Source: M3007 sp031425035 (GTDB lineage: Bacteria; Bacteroidota; Bacteroidia; Chitinophagales; Saprospiraceae). From it: a stretch of DNA of 64,000 bases. Where the stretch lies: NCBI GenBank assembly GCA_031425035.1, contig JANPIN010000044.1, forward strand, positions 1 through 64,000, in the 5' to 3' direction. The translations under genes were made by a program, and so were the position numbers. This document shows, in pieces, positions 62,540 through 64,000 of the stretch; positions within the stretch are counted from its first letter, which is position 1, and each line of letters opens with the position of its first letter. The notes beneath the pieces are model-generated. The model did not search any database. It saw nothing but the letters and a program-made list of their open reading frames with translations, and was not told the origin of the DNA.

Positions 62540-64000
62540 ATGCACCGGATTGGCAAAACGTTTCTCGATGTTCAGGTTCGCGGCAAAACCGACGGACTGG
62601 AACTGCAAAAGCAGCTGACCCAGCAGTGCGAGAACGAACTATGGCCTGCGCTGGAAGCTTTATTCGACCGGCTGGCCGGTCCCGGTGAAATGCTGGTGCT
62701 CGACCAATTGGAGGTAAACGTGCGCGACCTGCCACCGGGCCGCTGGCAGGACGTGTTAATCTTGCGCATCGTGGAAGCGGTGGAAGAAGCCATCCGCCGC
62801 AAACTGAACAGCCCCCTGGCCGAAGAGCGGGTGGAGCGGCGTACCCTCGCCGCTGCCAATTTCGAGCTCTGGCTTTACTTCCTGGAAAACGGAACGCTGC
62901 CCCTGCCCGGCGGCATCCGGGAAGCCGATCTGCAACAGTCCGCCTTAGACACCATTGCCGCCCACACCCCGGCCATGCAGGCTTTCGGCGCACTGCTCCG
63001 CCGCGCCGATCATGCACTGCAACGCCTGGTGTGGCAACATCCCGAGTCTTTTCACCGCGCTTTGGTGGAGGCCTATGCCGGCCCGCCTGCCGCCGCCTTG
63101 CTGGGCTGGCGGGACCACACAGCCGATCTGCTGACCGCCGCACTCGCCATGCCCGCCCAAAAACGACGTAGCGGCGCGGTCCGGCAAAGCCTGGCCACCC
63201 TGGAGACGGTGGACCGGCAATTTTCCCATAGGTTCTGGGAAACGGCGTGGTCGTCGTTCCTGTTGCCGGAACGGGTATTCGATGCCGCCGCCTTTATCGA
63301 AATACTCCTGCGCAAGTCTTTGCGCGAAGTGGATATGCCGGTGGCCATTGCCCTGCTCCGCCAAACGGTGGAGGCCGCCCCGACCCGTTTTTCTGCCTGG
63401 CGACCAGTCCTGCAAACCCTGGCGGAAAAATGGCCCGCTCCACTGGCTTTATCTATTGGGGAAGCACGGCTCGCCCTGCCAAGCCCGGTAGAGGCGCCCA
63501 CCGCCGACCGTGCCCGCCGGGAGCGCTTCGTCGAAAACCGGGATATGCCGTCGGCCCATCCTCAAGACCCTGGCCCGGAGCCGTCGGCGCCCGCCTTGGT
63601 GAAATCGCCGGAATCCCCGGCCCCTGAACGACCTGCCTCCCGCCGCCCGGCAGACCAACCACCGGCACAGCCGGAATTTGCCCTCCAGCCCGGAGCCACT
63701 CCGGAAACTACGGCGGAGCGCCCCCCTGCGCCGACCCTTCCTTCCGGCCAGGATATTGCCCCGAAAAAAAAGCCCGAACCGCCAGCTGCAGCGTCCGAAA
63801 CGCCGACCCGACCGGATGAAAACGCATACTGGTATGTCCAAAACGCCGGGGTTATTTTACTCCATCCCTTCCTGACCACCTATTTCAAAAGCCTGGGCCT
63901 GACCGATGACAACCGGTTTTGCAACGAAGCCGCCCAACACCAGGCCATTGGCCTGCTGCATTACCTGGCCACCGGCGAACGGGATGCCCCGGAATACGAA
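62540..64000 (+). CDS. Contractile injection system tape-measure protein (Pvc14-like), 3' end beyond the right edge
   Basis: 487 codons from the ATG at 62540 to the last base, with no stop reached. The start (MHRIGKTFLDVQVRGKTDGL) and LVLDQLEVNVRDLPPG, then a long helical region, a Pro/Ala-rich low-complexity linker (about 330-430), and NAGVILLHPFLTTYFKSLGL at about 435 are characteristic of the CIS tape-measure family, which sets tube length. It lies 8 bp after the 1,380-aa gene. Full-length relatives are usually longer, so the missing part may be substantial. An AAA+ ATPase gene would be expected next. Confidence 0.93.
   Translation, partial: MHRIGKTFLDVQVRGKTDGLELQKQLTQQCENELWPALEALFDRLAGPGEMLVLDQLEVNVRDLPPGRWQDVLILRIVEAVEEAIRRKLNSPLAEERVERRTLAAANFELWLYFLENGTLPLPGGIREADLQQSALDTIAAHTPAMQAFGALLRRADHALQRLVWQHPESFHRALVEAYAGPPAAALLGWRDHTADLLTAALAMPAQKRRSGAVRQSLATLETVDRQFSHRFWETAWSSFLLPERVFDAAAFIEILLRKSLREVDMPVAIALLRQTVEAAPTRFSAWRPVLQTLAEKWPAPLALSIGEARLALPSPVEAPTADRARRERFVENRDMPSAHPQDPGPEPSAPALVKSPESPAPERPASRRPADQPPAQPEFALQPGATPETTAERPPAPTLPSGQDIAPKKKPEPPAAASETPTRPDENAYWYVQNAGVILLHPFLTTYFKSLGLTDDNRFCNEAAQHQAIGLLHYLATGERDAPEYE

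Noticed and set aside
37167..64000. Prophage
   Set aside because: Tail-type genes only; no capsid, portal, terminase, integrase or lysis gene is seen, and the DUF4255, DUF5908 and tape-measure types are eCIS-specific.

Overview
The window reads as chromosomal DNA of a Bacteroidota bacterium, most likely a Saprospiria-type (Haliscomenobacter/Lewinella-like) lineage; that placement is inferred. The grounds are several very large secreted proteins built from SdrB-like, GEVED-type and hyalin-repeat-like (HYR) modules, type IX secretion (T9SS) C-terminal sorting domains, absence of clear Shine-Dalgarno sequences, and promoter candidates of the Bacteroidota form (TTG, about 19 nt, TAnnTTTG). The composition is moderately GC-rich with AT-rich gaps. 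No rRNA, tRNA, CRISPR array or insertion sequence was recognised.

Region 1 (1-27.0 kb, all leftward) holds two copies of one gene module. Each copy, in transcription order, has (i) a helical, TPR-like protein of about 510 aa, (ii) a tiny Cys-containing peptide of 34 or 44 codons, (iii) a small protein of 135-154 aa with a conserved GSPS..C.G.G.CK motif, and (iv) a giant secreted HYR-type protein. Copy 1 is 17122 to 1; its giant gene is at least 4,770 codons long and runs off the left edge. Copy 2 is 27006 to 17433; its giant protein of 2,179 aa ends in cohesin-like, dockerin-like and T9SS sorting domains, and the copy carries one extra small secreted protein. About 700 residues of the two giants are close paralogues. 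A long AT-rich palindrome (core TTGATAATCAA) occurs in the regions upstream of the peptides in both copies. I do not know this module as a described system.

Region 2 (27.0-33.4 kb) is ordinary: lysyl-tRNA synthetase (lysS), a DUF3592 membrane protein, a SAM-dependent methyltransferase, a secreted serine hydrolase with a T9SS tail, and a UDP-glucuronate decarboxylase-like epimerase/dehydratase. Short C-rich repeats sit at the 3' ends of two genes.

Region 3 (33.4-64.0 kb, all rightward) is most of an extracellular contractile injection system (eCIS) locus related to Afp, PVC, MAC and AlgoCIS. After a LuxR-type response regulator come a DUF4255 cap/terminator protein, one sheath gene, two tube genes, a DUF5908 protein, a LysM-type baseplate protein, a gp27/gp5 (VgrG-like) spike, a PAAR tip, gp25, two very large baseplate wedge proteins, a fibre with an S74-like chaperone end, a 1,380-aa PKD-like protein, and the start of a tape-measure protein cut by the right edge. 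The AAA+ ATPase and dedicated toxin genes usual for such loci are not in the window. Unusual parts are two Cys-containing all-helical proteins between sheath and tube (possible cargo), a 2,468-aa wedge protein enlarged by an array of YegP-like repeats, and several conserved-looking proteins of unknown function.
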